A stretch of DNA of 64,000 bases, taken from contig NZ_BMYF01000011.1 of assembly GCF_014652135.1 (NCBI RefSeq), positions 1-64,000 on the forward strand, in the 5' to 3' direction. Positions 18,093 through 26,360 of this stretch are shown here, one piece after another. A program made the position numbers and the translations under genes. Numbering within the stretch: the first letter of the stretch is position 1; each line of letters begins with the position of its first letter. This stretch comes from Mongoliitalea lutea. Its GTDB lineage: Bacteria; Bacteroidota; Bacteroidia; Cytophagales; Cyclobacteriaceae. A model generated the notes under the pieces. It did no database searches and was not told where the DNA came from. It saw nothing but the letters and a program-made list of their open reading frames with translations.

Positions 18093-18283
18093 GTTTATTT
18101 CCTGTTGAATTTTCATTGGTAGGTCTAAACATTTTTTTGCCAGCTCATTTTTCTGAATTTTTGTATCTAACAGGAGTTTTTTTAGGAAATGTTAACTAAT
18201 CATCTCCTAGTAGTAGTTGCATATTATCCGAAGGTGTTTTAAGATATAAACTAGCTTCTTTGCAAAATGTAGATGTTGAACAC

Positions 18284-18389
18284 AAACCCCGGCAGGGGTT
18301 TATTCCGCAGGATATTAGCCCCGGGTTGCCACCCGGGGTTTCAATGTGGATAACCCGTTTCGGTAATCCCAACCCCGGTAGGGGTTGAA
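18284..18389 (-). repeat. Repeat cluster 2B, abutting the transposase gene
   Basis: Stems at 18284-18290/18295-18301, 18319-18325/18332-18338 and 18370-18376/18381-18387. The last hairpin ends two bases before the stop codon of the transposase gene (18390-18392), so it may act as that gene's 3' end or as its recognition site. Confidence 0.88.
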
Positions 18390-18839
18390 TTAAAGCAAGT
18401 ACCGAGGATCATATTCAACCCCATTTTCCTCGAGCAAAACAATAAATTCATCTAAAAAGCTCTCCTTTTTATGGTGTTCTTCTTGGTTTACGATGTATTT
18501 AACAATGCCATCAAGAGCCGAATAACTAAATGTAAATGCACCATATCCTTCTTGCCAACCATTAAAATCTCTAAATAATTTTGTTGATTTGATCATTTTG
18601 CTTGATGCGAGTTTCATATCTTTGACAAGGTCTGCAAGTGCAATTGATGGGTGCAGGGAAATTGCCATATGCAAATGATCTTCTACCCCATTTATTTTGT
18701 GCATATGACATTTTTTATTTTTCAATATTCCGTAAAAATAATTGAACAGGTCTCTTTTTTTTGATGCATCTAGGACAGCCTCCCTCTTGTAAGTTGTCCA
18801 AACAATGTGGTAGTGAATAGATGTGTAGGTGCTTGCCAT
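18390..18839 (-). CDS. IS200/RAYT-type Y1 transposase
   Basis: 149 residues, full length for the IS200/Y1 family. The HUH motif is His55-Leu56-His57 in VEDHLHMAI. The nucleophile is Tyr115 in VKYIVNQEEHHKK, with Gln119 four residues on (Y-x3-Q), so the active site looks intact. Such enzymes cut and join single-stranded DNA at hairpins. REP-associated members (RAYTs) act on short palindromes like those flanking this gene on both sides. No second gene (tnpB) is present. I call it RAYT-like from its context. By sequence alone it could be a plain IS200 TnpA. Confidence 0.85.
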   Translation of the reverse strand: MASTYTSIHYHIVWTTYKREAVLDASKKRDLFNYFYGILKNKKCHMHKINGVEDHLHMAISLHPSIALADLVKDMKLASSKMIKSTKLFRDFNGWQEGYGAFTFSYSALDGIVKYIVNQEEHHKKESFLDEFIVLLEENGVEYDPRYLL

Positions 18840-18940
18840 ATGATTGAATTTTGATAGTTCAATTTAGGCAGATTCGTACCTGTAGTCGGGAGTTAAACGT
18901 TTATAATCGGGTATATAAAATGATTTGTCCTCTGAAAAGA

Positions 18941-19048
18941 ATTCAACTCCTGTCGGAGTTGGGCTATTGGGGATTTTGTGTATCGTTTCACCCCGAGTTG
19001 CGACTCGGGGCTAATAACCTTCGGTAGTCAACTCCTGTCGGAGTTGGG
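18941..19048 (+). repeat. Repeat cluster 3A
   Basis: Stems at 18944-18950/18955-18961, 18991-18997/19004-19010 and 19029-19035/19040-19046. It lies 101 bp upstream of the transposase start codon. Confidence 0.88.
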
Positions 19049-19238
19049 ATTTATTCCCTGTTACATATTGATTGGTAGGTCGCAATATTTTTTGCTAGCT
19101 CATTTTCCTAAATTTTTGTATCTAACAGGAGTTTTTTTGGGAAATGTGAAGTAATCATCTCCTATTGGTTGTTCCATATTATCTGAAGGTGTTTTAAGAT
19201 ATAAAGCAGCTTGTTTGGAACATGTAGACGATGAATTC

Positions 19239-19344
19239 AAACCCCGCAAGGGGTTTATTCCACAGGATATTAGCCCCGGGTTGCCACCCGGGGTTTCAAT
19301 GTGGACAACCCGTTTCAGCAATCCCAACCCCGATAGGGGTTGAA
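19239..19344 (-). repeat. Repeat cluster 3B
   Basis: Stems at 19239-19245/19250-19256, 19274-19280/19287-19293 and 19325-19331/19336-19342. The 3A-3B spacer (190 bp) aligns closely with the 2A-2B spacer (191 bp), including CTAACAGGAGTTTTTTT and GGTGTTTTAAGATATAAA. Confidence 0.88.
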
Positions 19345-19362
19345 TCAAATCGCGGGTTGAAA

Positions 19363-19468
19363 TTGAACTCCTGTCGGAGTTGGGCAATTGGGATTTGGTT
19401 TATCGTTTTCACCCCGAGTTGCGACTCGGGGCTAATAACCTTCGGTAGTCAACTCCTTTCGGAGTTAG
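19363..19468 (+). repeat. Repeat cluster 4A
   Basis: Stems at 19366-19371/19376-19381, 19412-19418/19425-19431 and 19450-19456/19461-19466. One outer pair of the first stem is lost. Confidence 0.86.
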
Positions 19469-19669
19469 GAGATTGAAATTGATATTCAGCAGAGTTTTCA
19501 TTGATAAGTCATAATATCTTTTGCCAACTCATTTTCTAGAATATTGGCACCTAATAGAAGGTCTTTTGGGAATTGTTTTGGAGTAATAGCCTGTTAGGTG
19601 TTCTCTACAATACTGTGTTATTGTAAGGTATAAAACCACCATTCTTTGCAAAATGTACATGTTGAACAA

Positions 19670-19774
19670 AAACCCCGATAGGGGTTTATTCCGCAGGATA
19701 TTAGCCCTGGGTTGCTACCCGGGGTTTCAATGTGGATAACCGTTTGGATAATCCCAACCCCGGTAGGGGTTGAA
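19670..19774 (-). repeat. Repeat cluster 4B
   Basis: Stems at 19670-19676/19681-19687, a central stem near 19705-19724 with one mismatch, and 19755-19761/19766-19772. Confidence 0.85.
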
Positions 19775-19800
19775 TTAAATTGTTGGTTGAAATTTGAAAT

Positions 19801-19903
19801 GAACTCCTGTCGGAGTTGGGTAATTGGGATTTGGTGTGTCGTTTCACCCCGGGTTGCGACTCGGGGCTAATGACCTTCGGTAGTTAACTCCTCTCGGAGT
19901 TGG
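19801..19903 (+). repeat. Repeat cluster 5A, last and slightly decayed
   Basis: Stems at 19802-19807/19812-19817, a central stem 19847-19853/19860-19866 with one mismatch, and 19886-19891/19896-19901. A further partial hairpin (CCTTTCGGAG) runs up to the stop codon of mazG at 19925. Confidence 0.83.
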
Positions 19904-19924
19904 GGTTTATTTCCTTTCGGAGTT

Positions 19925-20731
19925 TTACTTCCCTAACTTCTTCGCTTCTTCCCAATATACATCCATCTCCTCTAATCTCATTTGGTCGAGGCTTTTACCG
20001 GCTGTTTTGGCGGCTTGCTCTAAGTATTGAAAACGTTTGATGAATTTTAAATTAGTTCGCTCCAGGGCTTCTTCGGGATTGATATCAATAAATCTTGCGT
20101 AATTGATGAGCGAAAACAATAAATCCCCAAATTCGGCTGTTGCTTTTTCTTTATCTATGGCGTCTTCGGACACCGCATTGAACTCTTCTTTAAACTCCTG
20201 CATCTCCTCTTCCACTTTTTCCCAAACCTGATGCTTTTCTTCCCAATCAAAACCCACTCCTCTTGCCTTTTCCTGAATCCGCATGGCTTTGATCAATGCT
20301 GGAAGGGACTTCGGAACTCCACCTAGGACAGATACATTCCCTTTTTCCTGCAACTTGATTTTTTCCCAATTTTGCTTGACTGCTTCTTCGTCATCAACCT
20401 TTACATCGCCATAAATATGTGGGTGTCGTCGAATTAATTTTTCGCATAAAGAATCTATTACGGACGCAATATCAAACGCTCCTTTTTCTGATCCGATTTT
20501 GGCATAAAATACGATATGAAGCAGGATATCCCCTAGCTCTTTCTTGATCTCTTCGAGGTTATTATCCAATATCGCATCAGATAATTCGAAGGTTTCTTCT
20601 ATAGTCAGATGTCGAAGGCTTTCCAAGGTCTGCTTGCGATCCCAAGGGCACTGTTCCCGCAATTCATCCATGATAGTCAATAATTTGTCAAAAGCTTGGA
20701 GTTGGCCGGGTCTTTGTGATAATTCAGACAT
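19925..20731 (-). CDS. mazG: Nucleoside triphosphate pyrophosphohydrolase MazG
   Basis: 268 residues, close to the 263 of E. coli MazG. The N-terminal domain starts with LLTIMDELREQCPWDRKQT, then has the EETFELSDAI helix and KELGDILLHIVFYAKI, the E-E-x-x-E...E-x-x-D metal site. A second MazG domain follows (KEFNAVSEDA, FGDLLFSLINYARF). It hydrolyses NTPs to NMP and pyrophosphate and removes damaged nucleotides. It acts in the cytoplasm. The frame is open to 20809, but the standard family start is the Met at 20731. Its stop codon lies right after the repeat array. Confidence 0.92.
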   Translation of the reverse strand: MSELSQRPGQLQAFDKLLTIMDELREQCPWDRKQTLESLRHLTIEETFELSDAILDNNLEEIKKELGDILLHIVFYAKIGSEKGAFDIASVIDSLCEKLIRRHPHIYGDVKVDDEEAVKQNWEKIKLQEKGNVSVLGGVPKSLPALIKAMRIQEKARGVGFDWEEKHQVWEKVEEEMQEFKEEFNAVSEDAIDKEKATAEFGDLLFSLINYARFIDINPEEALERTNLKFIKRFQYLEQAAKTAGKSLDQMRLEEMDVYWEEAKKLGK

Positions 20732-20778
20732 AAGAAGGGAAACTATTCGAAGAGTAGAAACGTTTTGAAAGTATTGTG

Positions 20779-20786
20779 TAAATTTG
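20779..20786 (+). promoter_or_regulatory. Possible -7 promoter box before the 76-codon gene
   Basis: TAAATTTG fits the TAnnTTTG box and lies 17 bp before the ATG at 20803, giving a very short leader. No clear -33 partner is seen. Confidence 0.4.
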
Positions 20787-20802
20787 CGGAAATAAAATTG
20801 AT

Positions 20803-21033
20803 ATGGCAACCTTATATTTGACTTTAGGATTTCTAGCGCTTTTCTTCATTTTGATGTCTGTGCGTTTGATTTTTATCAAAAATGGTGAATTTAAAGGTAC
20901 CTGTGCATCTCAGAATCCTTATTTGAATAAAGATGGAGGAACGTGCAGCTATTGTGGAAAAGAAGTTAGTCCAGATAGCAGCTGCGCCAATCCAGACAAT
21001 GAAGTAGATAAGGTGCTTGCAAAATTTAAATAA
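20803..21033 (+). CDS. Small single-span membrane protein with cysteine cluster
   Basis: 76 residues. Residues 4-25 form one membrane helix (LYLTLGFLALFFILMSV). The rest is soluble and has four cysteines: GTCAS, GGTCSYCGKE and SSCANP. The C-x2-C pair plus two flanking cysteines could bind zinc or an iron-sulfur group. Small proteins of this pattern occur in Cyclobacteriaceae as unnamed membrane or secreted proteins, but I know no function. It is divergent from mazG and 60 bp upstream of glmM in the same direction, so it may share transcription with glmM. Confidence 0.75.
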   Translation: MATLYLTLGFLALFFILMSVRLIFIKNGEFKGTCASQNPYLNKDGGTCSYCGKEVSPDSSCANPDNEVDKVLAKFK

Positions 21034-21093
21034 GCGACACTTACGTTTCCTGGGTAATCCAGGATTTTTCTTTATCCAAACAAATTTTAGAAC

Positions 21094-22482
21094 GTGGCTT
21101 TAATAAAATCTATTTCCGGTATCAGAGGAACTATCGGAGGCAAACCTGGTGAGGGCTTAACCCCATTGGATGTTGTTAAATTTACCTCCGCTTATGGGTA
21201 TTGGGTGAAAAACCATACCAACAATCCAAAGGTCGTGATTGGTAGAGATGCCCGCATTTCGGGTGAAATGGTTTCGAAGTTGGTGGCAGCAACCCTGCAA
21301 GGTTTGGGGATTGATGTAATCGATTTGGGACTCAGTACTACTCCAACTGTGGAATTAGCGGTGCCTCTAGAAAAGGCAGGTGGTGGGATAATCCTTACGG
21401 CTAGCCATAATCCCATTCAGTGGAATGCCTTGAAATTATTGAACGATAAAGGCGAGTTTATTTCCGACGCTGAAGGAAAGGCTATATTGGAAAGTGCAGA
21501 GAAGGAAGATTTTTCTTTTGCGGAAGTAAAAAAATTAGGCTCTTACACGGTCAAAGACGATTACATTGACAAGCATATTGAGCATGTGCTTTCTTTGCCC
21601 TTAGTGGATAAAGAGGCTATTGCGGCTCGCAAGTTTAAGGTGGTGATTGATTGTGTCAACTCAACAGGTGGGATAGCCTTACCAAAATTGTTGAGAGCTT
21701 TAGGCGTGGAGGAAATCGAAGAAATGTACTGTACACCTGATGGCCATTTTCCTCATAATCCGGAGCCATTACCTGAAAATTTACGGGACATTGCTGAAAA
21801 GCTTAACCGAGGAAAATATGATTTGGGAATCGTGGTAGATCCTGATGTTGATCGGCTTTGCTTCATGAATGAAGACGGAAGTGCCTTTGGAGAGGAATAT
21901 ACCTTGGTGGCCGTAGCAGATTATGTGCTTTCCCAAACGCCTGGCAATACCGTTTCCAATTTAAGTTCTACCCGAGCTCTGCGCGATGTGACTGAAAAAA
22001 GGGGAGGCGAATACCAAGCAGCAGCAGTCGGTGAGGTGAACGTGGTGAACAAAATGAAGGAGACCAATGCTATCATCGGAGGTGAAGGCAATGGAGGGGT
22101 GATTTATCCTGAGTCTCACTATGGCCGTGATGCCTTGGTTGGGATTGGACTTTTCTTGACGCACTTGGCGAAATTTGGTAAGAGTATATCCATGTTGAGA
22201 GCTACCTATCCAAATTACTATATCTCCAAAAACAAGATTGAATTGACTCCAGAAATTGATGTGGATAAAGTATTGGAAGCGATTAAAGCAAAATACAGCA
22301 AGCAACCGATCAATGACATCGATGGAGTGAAGATTGAGTTTGACAAGGAATGGGTTCACTTGCGTAAGTCCAATACGGAACCTATCATCCGGATTTATTC
22401 TGAGTCTGCCTCTCAAGCAACTGCTGAGCATTTGGCAAACAAAATCATCTCTGATATCAAAGAGGTAATTACTGAATCATAA
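21094..22482 (+). CDS. glmM: Phosphoglucosamine mutase
   Basis: 462 residues, GTG start. The usual family opening LIKSISGIRGTIGGKPGEG follows at once. The phosphoserine loop is LTASHNPIQWN (Ser104). The metal loop is DPDVDRLCF, and the sugar-binding loop is GGEGNGGV. The phosphate-binding loop RKSNTEPIIRIYSES is near the C-terminus. It converts glucosamine-6-phosphate to glucosamine-1-phosphate for peptidoglycan and LPS. It could instead serve as a broader phosphohexomutase, as the family overlaps. A clear terminator follows at 22504. Confidence 0.9.
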   Translation: MALIKSISGIRGTIGGKPGEGLTPLDVVKFTSAYGYWVKNHTNNPKVVIGRDARISGEMVSKLVAATLQGLGIDVIDLGLSTTPTVELAVPLEKAGGGIILTASHNPIQWNALKLLNDKGEFISDAEGKAILESAEKEDFSFAEVKKLGSYTVKDDYIDKHIEHVLSLPLVDKEAIAARKFKVVIDCVNSTGGIALPKLLRALGVEEIEEMYCTPDGHFPHNPEPLPENLRDIAEKLNRGKYDLGIVVDPDVDRLCFMNEDGSAFGEEYTLVAVADYVLSQTPGNTVSNLSSTRALRDVTEKRGGEYQAAAVGEVNVVNKMKETNAIIGGEGNGGVIYPESHYGRDALVGIGLFLTHLAKFGKSISMLRATYPNYYISKNKIELTPEIDVDKVLEAIKAKYSKQPINDIDGVKIEFDKEWVHLRKSNTEPIIRIYSESASQATAEHLANKIISDIKEVITES

Positions 22483-22503
22483 AAAAAGAAATTGCTAACT
22501 TGC

Positions 22504-22537
22504 AGGCGCTATGGAGATTCTCTGTAGCGCCTTTCTT
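22504..22537 (+). terminator. Terminator after glmM
   Basis: AGGCGCTA (22504-22511) pairs perfectly with TAGCGCCT (22525-22532), followed by TTCTTT. Confidence 0.8.
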
Positions 22538-22560
22538 TATAAACCCAAATCTAGGAAGCA

Positions 22561-23703
22561 ATGAGAGTGTATTTTGACAATGCGGCAACGACTGCCATGG
22601 ACGATCGAGTGATTGAAGCCATGCTGCCGTTTATGAAGCAACATTATGGCAATCCATCATCAGTGCACAGTCATGGGCGTGAAGTTCGTTCTGCCATCGA
22701 AAAAGCAAGAAAGAAAGTTGCTGAGCTATTAAATGCCTCTCCGGCTGAAATATTTTTTACTTCGGGTGGTACAGAAGCGGATAATACTGCGCTCGTATGT
22801 GGAATGGAAACACACGGCATCACCCATGCCATCACTTCTCCCATTGAGCATCATGCTGTCTTACACACCTTGGAAGAATGTGCCAAAAAAGGGAAGGTCA
22901 AACTATCCTTATTAGAAGTCAATGAAAAAGGGGAAGTCAACTTAGACCAGTTGAAAGCACTTTTGGAAAAGCATCCAAATTCCTTAGTTTCTTTGATGCA
23001 TGCGAATAATGAGATTGGAACTATCAATGATTTGGAAGCCATCGGTCAATTGGCGAGAGAGCATGGAGCTTTTTTTCATTGCGATACAGTACAGACCATG
23101 GGTCACTATGTACACGATTTGAAGAATTTACCTGTGGATTCAGTAGTCGCGGGTGCACATAAGTTTCATGGACCAAAAGGAGCAGGGTTTCTATTTGTCA
23201 GAAAAGAAAAGAAGATACATCCTTTTATCTACGGTGGTGCCCAAGAGCGCAATATGCGTGGAGGAACAGAAAATGTGATTGGTATTGTAGGTGTTGCCAA
23301 AGCCTTAGAGTTGGCTTATGAAGATATGGCTGCCCATAGAGACCATATTACAGCCATTAAAAAAGCTTTTAAATCTCAACTAGAGGAAGCAATCCCGGGC
23401 TTAGGGTTCAATGGAGCTTCTGCTGATTTGGATAATAGTTTGTATACAGTATTAAATGTTAGCCTGCCACCTTCGGAGGAAAACAGAGGCATGTTACTAT
23501 TTAATCTGGACTTGAACGGCATATCAGCATCCGGTGGGTCAGCATGTAGCAGTGGAGCAACAGTTGGTTCGCATGTATTACGTGCCTTAAACCATAATCC
23601 AGAGCGCGAATCGGTTCGTTTTTCCTTTAGCCGATTCAATACTTTGGAAGAAGTAAAATACGCAGTCGATAAAATTAAGGAGCTTTATGCTGTTAGTGTG
23701 TAA
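22561..23703 (+). CDS. Cysteine desulfurase (NifS/IscS family)
   Basis: 380 residues. It is a class V PLP aminotransferase fold: FDNAATTAMDDRVIEAML at the start, PLP Lys201 in AGAHKFHGPKGAG, and the catalytic Cys329 in SGGSACSSGA. It moves sulfur from cysteine to acceptor proteins for Fe-S clusters or thio-modified tRNA. The loop around Cys329 is long enough for the IscS/NifS type (group I). No iscU or other Fe-S gene is adjacent, so its partner is unknown. A terminator follows 39 bp after the stop codon. Confidence 0.9.
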   Translation: MRVYFDNAATTAMDDRVIEAMLPFMKQHYGNPSSVHSHGREVRSAIEKARKKVAELLNASPAEIFFTSGGTEADNTALVCGMETHGITHAITSPIEHHAVLHTLEECAKKGKVKLSLLEVNEKGEVNLDQLKALLEKHPNSLVSLMHANNEIGTINDLEAIGQLAREHGAFFHCDTVQTMGHYVHDLKNLPVDSVVAGAHKFHGPKGAGFLFVRKEKKIHPFIYGGAQERNMRGGTENVIGIVGVAKALELAYEDMAAHRDHITAIKKAFKSQLEEAIPGLGFNGASADLDNSLYTVLNVSLPPSEENRGMLLFNLDLNGISASGGSACSSGATVGSHVLRALNHNPERESVRFSFSRFNTLEEVKYAVDKIKELYAVSV

Positions 23704-23741
23704 ATAAGTGCATCATACTACCTAAAAGTAGGATTGGCACC

Positions 23742-23776
23742 AAACCCGGCAGGTTTTTAAAACCTTCCGGGTTTTT
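23742..23776 (+). terminator. Terminator after the cysteine desulfurase gene
   Basis: AAACCCGG (23742-23749) pairs perfectly with CCGGGTTT (23767-23774). AGG and CCT extend the stem inside. T residues follow. Confidence 0.75.
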
Positions 23777-23894
23777 GCTTTTAAAGGGTATCTTTCATCC
23801 TGCAAACTATTAAAAATTCCATAATTCTTAAAAAAGCAGGCAATCACTTGCATTTTTAAAACTAAAACAATAATTTGTTCAAAATTCTAGGTTT

Positions 23895-25019
23895 ATGAGA
23901 TACTTACTGTTTGCCACACTTGTATGTGTGTTCTTTTCTTGCTCTTCTCAAGAGGGTTCCAGAGTTTCGGGAGACCTTCAATTGACCATCCTACAGGATA
24001 CAGTCTTGATTGATTCTGGTAATGAATTGGTCATGGCAGGGGCAAGTATGTTTACCTATACCCTCAGCCCTGATAAACGATTTCTCTACAACTATGATAG
24101 AAAATCCATGAAATTGGAGGTCTTTGATTTGAATAAGCAAGCCTTGGTTAAGAAAGTTGCATTTGCTAATGACGGGCCCAATGCGATATCTGCTTACCCG
24201 ATGGCCATTCGCGCTTTTCCCGATGGAAGAATATTTTTCCATGGTTTTGACAAAAGTGGTTTGTTTGATTTGGAAGGTAACCTGACAGAGTCCGTGAGTT
24301 TGCATCCTACAGATTATTTTGCTCCGGATGCAGAGACGAGCTATTCTTTTAAGACGGAATATGTGTTTTTAGATGAGCAAACCGTTTTGATAGGCCTTAT
24401 GAATATGTTTGAGCATATTCCTTTCATGGCTAAGCTAGATTTAAAGGAAAAAACCGTAGAAATGGTTGATTTTGAGTATCCACAAAAACTCGAGAAGTTT
24501 TCAATCATTTTAGATGGAGATGGGATGAAAATGGCCTCTATGGGTGCGATATACAAGCAGAAATACGGAGATAAAGTCTTGATTCATTCGGATATGTTCA
24601 ATGAAACGCTGGTCTTTGATCCTTTAACTACTAATTATTCCTTAATTGAATATAACAGTTCACTTACCCCTAACGAGAAGGTGGGGGGTCAAAAGCAAAA
24701 AGTCAACAGTAGGGAAGAGTTTACTGAGCAATCCAAAATTTTAAGTTCCCAAGTGAGTTTTGGGAGATGGGCTTGGGATGATAGCACCGAGCGCTTCTAT
24801 CGCTTGTCGAGTATCCAACAACAGTCTGAAAATCAGGAAGGAGAAACTTACTATAAAGTTGTGCTAACGGTTTTTGATAAAGACCTTCAGATGCTTGGAG
24901 AGACCCTGCTTCCTGACTACCGCAAAAGGCCCGGGGTGTATTTTGTGAAAAATGGGACAGTTTGGATCCATGAAAATGTGGATGATGAATTGGGGTTTGT
25001 GCGATTAAAGGTGGGTTGA
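23895..25019 (+). CDS. DUF4221-like propeller lipoprotein (copy 1)
   Basis: 374 residues. A lipobox (VFFSCSS, Cys16) marks an envelope lipoprotein. The body has repeated beta-blade-like strands (LSPDKRFLYNYDRKSMKLEVFD, AFPDGRIFFHGFDKSGLFD), suggesting a six-bladed beta-propeller. It resembles the DUF4221 proteins common in Cyclobacteriaceae, though that name is from memory. It is paralogous to the gene at 27003: both have the string GPN(A/S)I after a blade ending in a KV/KI strand. Function is unknown. An ATPase gene with a palindromic control region begins 138 bp downstream. Confidence 0.72.
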   Translation: MRYLLFATLVCVFFSCSSQEGSRVSGDLQLTILQDTVLIDSGNELVMAGASMFTYTLSPDKRFLYNYDRKSMKLEVFDLNKQALVKKVAFANDGPNAISAYPMAIRAFPDGRIFFHGFDKSGLFDLEGNLTESVSLHPTDYFAPDAETSYSFKTEYVFLDEQTVLIGLMNMFEHIPFMAKLDLKEKTVEMVDFEYPQKLEKFSIILDGDGMKMASMGAIYKQKYGDKVLIHSDMFNETLVFDPLTTNYSLIEYNSSLTPNEKVGGQKQKVNSREEFTEQSKILSSQVSFGRWAWDDSTERFYRLSSIQQQSENQEGETYYKVVLTVFDKDLQMLGETLLPDYRKRPGVYFVKNGTVWIHENVDDELGFVRLKVG

Positions 25020-25040
25020 TTTTCTTATCATTTGATTAAA

Positions 25041-25158
25041 TTGATTTCCTTTCAAATCAAAATTAATATAAAAATGATTTATATCTGAATCAATAATATC
25101 AAAATTTGATTTGCTTTCAAATCAAAATATTTCTATATTTGGTTTGAAAATAAATCAA
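25041..25158 (+). promoter_or_regulatory. Four-site palindrome array with promoter before the AAA_14 ATPase gene
   Basis: Four 20-bp sites of the form TTGATTT-N6-AAATCAA start at 25041, 25074, 25106 and 25139, a period of 32-33 bp. Sites 1 and 3 are perfect. Site 2 (ATGATTT...GAATCAA) and site 4 (TTGGTTT...AAATCAA) each have one or two changes. A promoter overlaps the array: -33 TTTG at 25110-25113 inside site 3, 20 bp, then -7 TATATTTG at 25134-25141 touching site 4. Site 4 ends on the A of the start codon. This looks like operator sites for a dimeric protein spaced about three helical turns apart. Confidence 0.8.
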
Positions 25159-26360
25159 TGGAAGAGCTGTTAGCATATCAAGGAAGCCTCTTAACGTTTT
25201 TTCACAGCAATTGGTACAGGTATTTGTACCCGGAGATATTAGTGGACGAAAGGTTAGTGGGGATCAAGGGTCTTCGTGGAGTTGGTAAGACCACTTTATT
25301 GTTGCAATATCTACAACAGTTAATGGAAGCAGGTGTGAAAGCGATTTATGTAACAGCAGAGCATCCTTATTTTTATACTGAAACATTATTCAACCTGGCA
25401 TCACTTTGGAATAGTTATGGTGGAAAAGCTTTATTGATTGATGAGGTTCATAAATATCCAGATTGGTCTAGAGAACTGAAATTGATTTACGATGGCTTCC
25501 CAGCTATGCGGGTAGCATTTACCAGTTCTTCAGCATTGGACCTATATAGAGGTGAAGCAGATTTGAGCAGAAGATTAGAAACCCAATTGCTACATGGGCT
25601 TTCGTTTCGTGAATATCTTTCCTTGTATTATCAAATACACACAGAGGCAATAGGCTTACAGGATATGCTTAAGGATCCTTATCAGGTTTCAACAGCGCTA
25701 GTGAAAAAGATAGACAAGCCAGTATTACCGCTTTTTAAAGAATACCTTCAAAAAGGCTACTTTCCTTTTGCCAAAGACCTTAGGCCAGAAAGAGTACCGC
25801 AGCGATTGATTCAAATCATCAATACAGTGCTTGAAAGTGATCTTGCATCAATCCAAGGATACAGCGCCTCCAATGTTACCAAGGTCAAGCAGCTATTAGG
25901 GGTAATTGCCACAAGTGTACCTTTTGAACCGAATATTTCGAAAATTGCTGAAAAAATGCAGTTGGGAAGACAAACTGTTAATGTCTTTATTAAGCATTTA
26001 GAAGATGCCAAGATTCTCAACTTATTGTATGAACAAGTGGGCGGAATTAGCCAATTACAGAAACCTGGGAAAATCTATTTAGAAAACACTAACTTTCTTT
26101 TTTGCTTACAGTCGAATCCTTCGGTAGGAACTATCCGAGAAACATTTTTCCTTAATCAACTTAGAAACAGCGGACACCAGGTGAGTCTAAGTAAAAAAGC
26201 GGATTTCCTAGTAAATCAAGTGTACACTTTTGAAATAGGTGGAAGAAGTAAAGATCAAAGCCAAATCCAAGGTGTGGAACAGGCATATCTTGCGCTCGAC
26301 GATATTGAATATGGCATGGGAAATAAAATTCCATTGTGGGTGTTTGGGTTTTTGTATTAA
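25158..26360 (+). CDS. AAA_14/DUF4143-type ATPase
   Basis: 400 residues. Walker A is GLRGVGKTTLLLQYL (about 36-50) and Walker B is KALLIDEVHKYPDW (about 95-108). Then come FTSSSALDLYRGEADLSRR (sensor/arginine region) and LSFREYLSLYY, all typical of AAA_14 ATPases. The middle part has a winged-helix-like stretch (SKIAEKMQLGRQTVNVFIKHLEDAKIL), so it may bind DNA. The C-terminal DUF4143 domain ends with a nuclease-like fold region (KKADFLVNQVYTFEIGG). Function of this family is not settled. The palindrome array right before the start codon suggests autoregulation or a target site. Confidence 0.85.
   Translation: MEELLAYQGSLLTFFHSNWYRYLYPEILVDERLVGIKGLRGVGKTTLLLQYLQQLMEAGVKAIYVTAEHPYFYTETLFNLASLWNSYGGKALLIDEVHKYPDWSRELKLIYDGFPAMRVAFTSSSALDLYRGEADLSRRLETQLLHGLSFREYLSLYYQIHTEAIGLQDMLKDPYQVSTALVKKIDKPVLPLFKEYLQKGYFPFAKDLRPERVPQRLIQIINTVLESDLASIQGYSASNVTKVKQLLGVIATSVPFEPNISKIAEKMQLGRQTVNVFIKHLEDAKILNLLYEQVGGISQLQKPGKIYLENTNFLFCLQSNPSVGTIRETFFLNQLRNSGHQVSLSKKADFLVNQVYTFEIGGRSKDQSQIQGVEQAYLALDDIEYGMGNKIPLWVFGFLY

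Larger units (their letters stand above)
17575..19924. repeat. Palindromic repeat array with embedded transposase gene
   Basis: About 2.35 kb holding nine clusters of three hairpins each, five in one orientation (A) and four in the other (B), strictly alternating A-B-A-B. A has CAACTCC-N4-GGAGTTG, CCCCGAG-TTGCGA-CTCGGGG, then CAACTCC-N4-GGAGTTG. B has AAACCCC-N4-GGGGTTT, CCCCGGG-TTGCCA-CCCGGGG, then CAACCCC-N4-GGGGTTG. The reverse complement of B aligns with A over its whole length, including GGGGCTAATA beside the central hairpin. The A-to-B spacers (about 190-200 bp) are also alike, so a unit of about 420 bp was amplified. A transposase gene lies between the second B and third A clusters. 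Confidence 0.9.

Noticed and set aside
17664-19476. Open frames within the hairpin array (for example 17664-17852, 19100-19387 and 19231-19476)
   Set aside because: They consist of translated repeat DNA, share the same peptide strings with each other, and start and stop inside hairpins. No protein-like composition is present.
25041-25158. CRISPR-like array of regularly spaced repeats
   Set aside because: There are only four units, each a palindrome, with spacers of 12-13 bp that are too short, and no cas genes nearby. It fits operator sites better.
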